NCBI GenBank assembly: GCA_021904315.1 | Contig: CM038911.1 | Span: forward strand, 1,924,501 to 1,988,500 | From: Sphagnum magellanicum | Lineage: Eukaryota; Streptophyta; Sphagnopsida; Sphagnales; Sphagnaceae | Length of the DNA: 64,000 bases | Reading direction: 5' to 3' | Shown here: piece by piece, positions 59,101 through 64,000 of the stretch | Layout of the letters: every line of letters begins with the position of its first letter | How positions within the stretch are numbered: the stretch's first letter is position 1 | Translations under genes and position numbers: made by a program | Notes under the pieces: generated by a model | Seen by the model: only the letters and a program-made list of their open reading frames with translations | Databases searched by the model: none | What the model was told of the DNA's origin: nothing

Positions 59101-62100
59101 ACTCTTGTGATTTTCCATATTGCTGGATACCAAGGATTGCTTTATGTCTGAGTGATTCAGTGTTTCCAATTGACATACTTCTCTTGATACATGATCTTTG
59201 TAGAGATACGGGTGATGGAAGATGAGGTGAAGGCTTTGGAAGAAATAACAAAGCAGCTTTTCTTGGAGGTTGTTGAGCTGCGTCAGGCTAAGGTGAGCCT
59301 CACATTGGGCTATATGCTTATTTCTGGTTTGCAGGGATGAGGCTTTTAGGTTTATCTGCTCAAGTTCCTGTCTCAAAGTCCTCCTTTCTTGTCTTTGTTT
59401 TGTTCCTTATTCATTTTCAGTGGGGCTTTGGAAATCTGGCCAATTTCCATTTCTAAGGAGTTAGGTTCCCTCTTTCTGCTGTTCACTGTTGCATTTTGAG
59501 ATCTGCAATCTCTACATGGGGTTGCATTTCTCAATCAGGTAACTTATAAGTCTCAAGTGTGGACAAGTACTTGTATTTTTGGTTGGGTTCCTTTGTAATC
59601 TCCATTGCTTTTATGTTTGTTTGAACTAGCCCATATCATGGCTGAGTCTCCTCATTACTGCCAGTCTTGTGGCAGAAACTCAATAGCTTGATTATGTGGC
59701 ATTGGCCTTGAGCCACAGCTGGGAGCTGATAAAGTCAGTAGGAATGCTACGGTAGCAGATCATCACTGTGGATGTTGAAGGTCATGGAACATCCACAAGA
59801 CTGTTGCTATTGTTCACAGTTCACACTCCTCCTAAGTCTTTTCTGTGTTGTTTCAGTGTTAAGGTCACCTTTTCGCTGACTGATATAATGTTGGATCTGA
59901 AATCTCTCTAACCTTGTTATTGGGCCATCTCTCACTTCTATTCAGGTTAACGTTAGGTGGAAGTGTGCAAAGTTCTTAGTGCTTATGAAGGTTCTTGTGA
60001 AAGCCAAGAGTCTTATTGAATGGGAGATGTGAAAATGCTGGCTCTTTGTATGCCACCTGTGCTCAACCCTAGGTCTGCTGATGCTTGGCTTTTGTTGAAC
60101 TGCATAAGAGTATAGTTTTCATCATTTTTTCACAGCCTTTTGGTAGGAGCTATCTAGTTCCAGCTTCATGATCTCATGCCTTTGTTGTCTTATGGATGGG
60201 AATGAAGGAAGCAGCAGCATTCTCAAGAACGTGGCAGGGACACATGAAAAACTTTCTGGGATACGTATGCTCCCTGTATTGTGTTTACAAGATGTACAAG
60301 GTCAGTACACTCCCTTGGACACTGAATTTAGTTTGGAACCATGGGACATGTACAGATTAAAGTAAAAGTGGATTAACTGGAGTATTATGAGGCTTTGAGG
60401 TCCTCAAGAGAGCTCTTGTATCCTCCTCTTTGCCAAGGGCTGACCGCAAGTAGAGGCAATGCCTGGTCTGGTCACACTAAGATTGGAGCTACAATTTGTT
60501 AATGCCCAAGGAAAAAAGACATGGATGTCTTGGAACTGGAGTCAGGCAACAGTGTTCATCTTTTGTTTTCATGATCATTGTTAAAGTTTCTCACAGGTAG
60601 CAGTCTGGTGGGTTTTTGTGCAGTCGTTGGAGAGTGTTGTTTACAAAGTTTACAATGAGGTATGCCCTTTGCACATGATGGTGTGCTGTAACTTCTGTGG
60701 GTGCTTGAGTTATGACACTTGAGTTTATGCACAGTTAAAAGGCATACCTGTGCAAGTCAGAACCTTAAAGAGCCATGACACTGTATTGCAGCATGACCTC
60801 AAACAAAAACCTCATGCTTCTCACAACCAGGAATATATTGTTATGACCATCACACAGGCCTAGGCACTTGAGTCAAATAGTGTTCTCCAAATTCTGTGAC
60901 TTTCATTGTGCCTTTCATTTGTTCGACAAAGGTGAAGAGTTGAACTTATGAGGCTGAAGTAGCAAGGTGTACCAAGTGCCTAGTCTCTGGTCAAATTTGA
61001 ACCAGAGAAATCATTTGAGCTTTCCTAGCCATCATTGTATTAGGGACATTGTACAATTGAGTGCTGGATCACTGAGAAGCATGTAATCCTGAGATGTTGC
61101 TCCAATTGTAACTGTAGAATTTGCTTCAATCATTTCTAGTAGAGTCTGCTGTTTGACTCAGGGCCTTGGTGTGTTGCTTGTGATTGCAGTCCTCTACCAG
61201 CAGTGTTGACCCTGTCACTCAGACCCTCAGTGTGTTACTACAGTTTTTTGACATTGACATAAATGTCACACTTTGGTCTCAGGTTTGTCACTTATTTCCC
61301 ATCTGTTCATCAGTAAAATATGTTGTGGTCATGGCTCATCTTGTTCAATGCTGTTGGGTAGTTCTTGTGGGTTGAAGTCCTGATCTTCACCACTCCTAGC
61401 ACTATTTTTTGGTGTTAAACATCACCTGCTCATTCTGGAACTCTGGGACTCCAATGAATTGTACTCCTCACTGTCCCAGCAATGTGTGTTGGTAAATATT
61501 ACATTGAGTCAGTGATTGTCCATTGGGTGTACGGTTCATCATATATCTTAGAGCATTATCTGCACTACAGCAGTTGAATGTAGATCTCTGTGCAGAAGAT
61601 CACTTCCTATTCAGCTGAAAGGCAGCTATGGCTCAGATGCTCTGACATTTCTCTCTGGTTGATGTTACTTGTGATGTAAATCTCATTTTGTTCCCTTTTG
61701 TTGTCTGCTGTGTGTTGCTTATATTGCACAGTATATTTCTCTCCTCTTCATTGGCATGTTGATCGCAATCTCTCTCCGAGGTTTTCTCTCAAATCTTATG
61801 AAGGTTTGCCATTTCAACCTGAACTATTTACCTTGTGCTTTGAAAGTGGGACTTTCGAACTTCATCAAAATGACTTCCATTGCTGAAGTAATGAATGACC
61901 TCATGAACTGGCTTTTGCAGTTCTTCTTTGCAGTGTCTGCAGGCAGTAGCAACAACTCATCCAGTAATGTGGTCCTCTTCCTGTCTGAGATAATGGGCAT
62001 GTACTTCGTGTCATCCATCCTCCTTATCAGGAAAAACCTTGCTACAAAATACAGGTGATCAATGATGACTCTAGACCAAAATCCTTAATTGGAAAGTTGT

Positions 62101-62667
62101 ATTGAAATATGCAAATGGACACTCAATTTTAATGGTGAGAAGAGTGGTCTCTGATAGAGTTGTTATAGCAGAAGAGAGCATGTGGTAGAAGAGTATAGTT
62201 TCTTAGACACTGCACAACATTGAACCATTTTTCCAAAACCCTGCAGTAGGCAGGATTTTGTCAACAGATCAAAATTGATGCACCGTCTGTTTGCAAGACC
62301 CATTTTCAATTCCCACATAAAGTTGTATTTGGATAAAGTCTTGTTTGCACAGTGGCCAGGTCACTAATCTTTTATCATGTAGTAGAACTTGCCTTTTATC
62401 CCAGTTAAAGGGCTATATTGATTTGCCTGTCATAAGGTAGCACATTTATTCTATAGCCCTGAAATTTAAGTATTGGTTTTGACCATAACAATGTACTTTG
62501 ACTCTATATGCAGAATTGTCATCACAGATGTGTTGGGTGGGGACATTCAATTCGACTTTTACCACCGCTGGTTCGATGCCATATTTGTTGCAAGTGCTCT
62601 CTTGTCACTTTTGCTTCTATCTGCCCACTATACATCACGGCGTGTGGACAAACATCCAATCGATTGA
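56155..62667 (+). CDS. GTG: GTG1/GTG2-type Golgi pH regulator (GPHR family), 13 exons
   Basis: Exons: 56155-56369, 56784-56884, 57308-57415, 57641-57761, 58021-58153, 58763-58841, 59204-59292, 60208-60300, 60624-60659, 61190-61282, 61732-61803, 61921-62054, 62514-62667. All have GT/AG junctions and consistent phases, and give 475 residues (Arabidopsis GTG1 about 468). The family includes Golgi pH regulator, plant GTG1/GTG2 and rice COLD1. They are multi-pass proteins of Golgi/ER or plasma membrane, linked to anion conductance, growth and, disputedly, abscisic acid or cold sensing. Membrane segments: about residues 5-28, 42-66, 80-100, 113-131, 153-178, then after a hydrophilic loop (~182-300) about 357-375, 397-417 and 443-465. 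The loop includes coiled-coil-like [19 protein letters not shown]. The C-terminal region [20 protein letters not shown] and the tail DKHPID are near identical to the family. The exon 8 acceptor (gaatgaag|GAA) lacks a pyrimidine tract and is the weakest junction. Confidence 0.95.
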
Positions 62668-64000
62668 TTCCTCATAGGTCATGTCCTAATCCTCCTCAGT
62701 TCTAGTCTCGTCATCACTCAGTGTTGTGTATATTGCACTCTGGCTTTTCTGTCCTCAAAATTGAACATGAACAAGAAGAAAGTCCTCTTCAATACCCCCA
62801 CCAATTGCCGCCTAGGTCTGCAGAAAACTCTGCAAAGCTGCTGCATGGTGTAATGAACTTACAATCCTGTTAGCAGCCCAATGATTCTTTTTTTGTAAGA
62901 TGGTATAAAGTGCATAATATGCTATGGTTGATGCAAAGAACTGAGACCTTTTAATCCTTATCCATGATGTGTGTCACCCATGTGGCACCATGGAAGTTGT
63001 GTCGGTCAGTGTAAAAGAATATGCAATTAATATCGCATTCAAAATTTTCTTTTGCATCATTTTCCACTGTGTTCTATGTATGTTCAGTATGCTGTGTGTT
63101 TTGTTTGGAAGATAGCTAGTTTTTGAGAGAGTTGAAAATATGACTGGTACAGTGAGGATCGGTGTGTGTCAAAAGTTTTAACCGGTTGCCAGCTCAGATC
63201 TGTTGGTATACCAGTGATACATCTACTGCCAGGTGCTATGGATTATCTGGTCATCAGCAGCACTGGAGTTCAGACCTTACATTAAGGTCATATGTTACGT
63301 ATGAGTTGTAGGTGGTCAATCTCATATGTTTGATGAGAGGAACTTGAGCAACCCACAGAACTCCAATGACAAACCTTGATGACTGGCTCAGGGTTGATAA
63401 TTGGTCAGCTAAAGGGGGATTCCTAAATGGGGTGCTCAGTTCTAGCACGCGGGCTCCTGCACCCAGATGCCAAACAATAGATTTTTCCACATTGACAAAT
63501 TGCTGTGTGGCAGACATGTGATTGTCATGTCATCTCTTGTGTCATGCTTAAAATTCCATGGTTGTAGCAGCCACTCCGTTTAGCCATGCAAAGATCTATA
63601 TGCAAAGATTTTTTCATCTTTCAAAAGTTCAACCCAATTTGAGCATACGGCATTTCTAACTTTCCCCCTATAATGAAAGTTGATGTTCCAGTTTTCATTC
63701 AAAGAGCCCACCAGAATAGCTCTGTGAGGGCTTTTTTGGCCCTTGGTTTTGGGGTTTTTGACATGTCCCTTGGGTAGTACTTCCTGGATTTTGGCTATTG
63801 TGCAGTGGCAACATTCGGGCATTTAATTTTATTGAGGTTCGGAAAATTCCTCTATGCAATTGCATTATGTTGGGGTGCAAGCCCATATTTCTTACTACCT
63901 TGATTTAAGCTGTTGCAAAAGTGCAAGAGCCCATTGCCTGCTGGCATTTCATTGGTTTTTTATTTGCCGAATTCCTTCCTCCCTGGTGGGTTAAGTCCAC
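62668..64000 (+). other. GTG 3' flank
   Basis: Likely 3' untranslated region and downstream DNA. The segment 62818-62970 is shared with the inverted copy at 37745-37992. Open frames on the minus strand (63254-63517, 63580-63822) are not recognisable. No other feature is supported to the window end. Confidence 0.45.

Noticed and set aside
61824..62018. Minus-strand ORF over GTG exon 12 (and its twin 38024-38305 on the plus strand)
   Set aside because: Both are reverse-strand shadows of the same exon in the gene and in its inverted copy.

Overview
The window looks like nuclear DNA of a land plant with a large, repeat-rich, AT-rich genome. The evidence is spliced genes with GT/AG introns, plant-type protein families (a COMT-like O-methyltransferase, an MTV1/tepsin-like AP-4 accessory protein, a GTG1/GTG2-type Golgi pH regulator), long gene-poor stretches, and relics of hAT and other DNA transposons. 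I favour a non-flowering plant (fern, lycophyte, bryophyte or gymnosperm), but the sequence alone does not settle this. No organellar, bacterial or viral block was recognised.

Layout. 0-17 kb has no intact gene: degenerate tandem and direct repeats, open-frame fragments of unknown origin (1.7-4.4 kb), a decayed mobile-element gene resembling the DUF7869 family (7.3-10.8 kb), a cluster of palindromic CTAGTGGCCACTAG-like motifs (11.1-12.2 kb) and a 608-bp terminal-inverted-repeat (TIR) element. 17.4-18.8 kb holds a three-exon O-methyltransferase gene, apparently intact. 21.1-26.5 kb, minus strand, holds a SERAC1-like alpha/beta-hydrolase gene whose central coding exon is split by a 3.35-kb hAT transposon. 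That transposon has a perfect 8-bp target-site duplication, and its own transposase is dead. 27.4-37.7 kb is repeat-rich: a small hAT-type element, a 136-bp minisatellite, duplicated AT-rich units, a second hAT transposase relic and two inverted copies of a ~600-bp TIR element.

37.7-45 kb is a gene island. It contains an inverted, decayed fragment of the GTG gene, then an intronless UXT-type prefoldin-like gene (+), facing a convergent intronless MTV1-like gene (-). 45.5-55 kb has no recognised gene and holds tandem repeats and microsatellites. 56.2-62.7 kb carries a 13-exon GTG1/GTG2-type gene, whose exons join in frame to a 475-residue protein.

The functional genes do not form a pathway. 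Two concern endomembrane biology (MTV1-like, GTG), one a nuclear/cytosolic chaperone-like complex (UXT) and one specialised metabolism (OMT). The strongest observations are the hAT insertion with a clean empty-site reconstruction, the inverted partial duplication of GTG beside UXT, and a small TIR-element family with apparent 5-bp target duplications.
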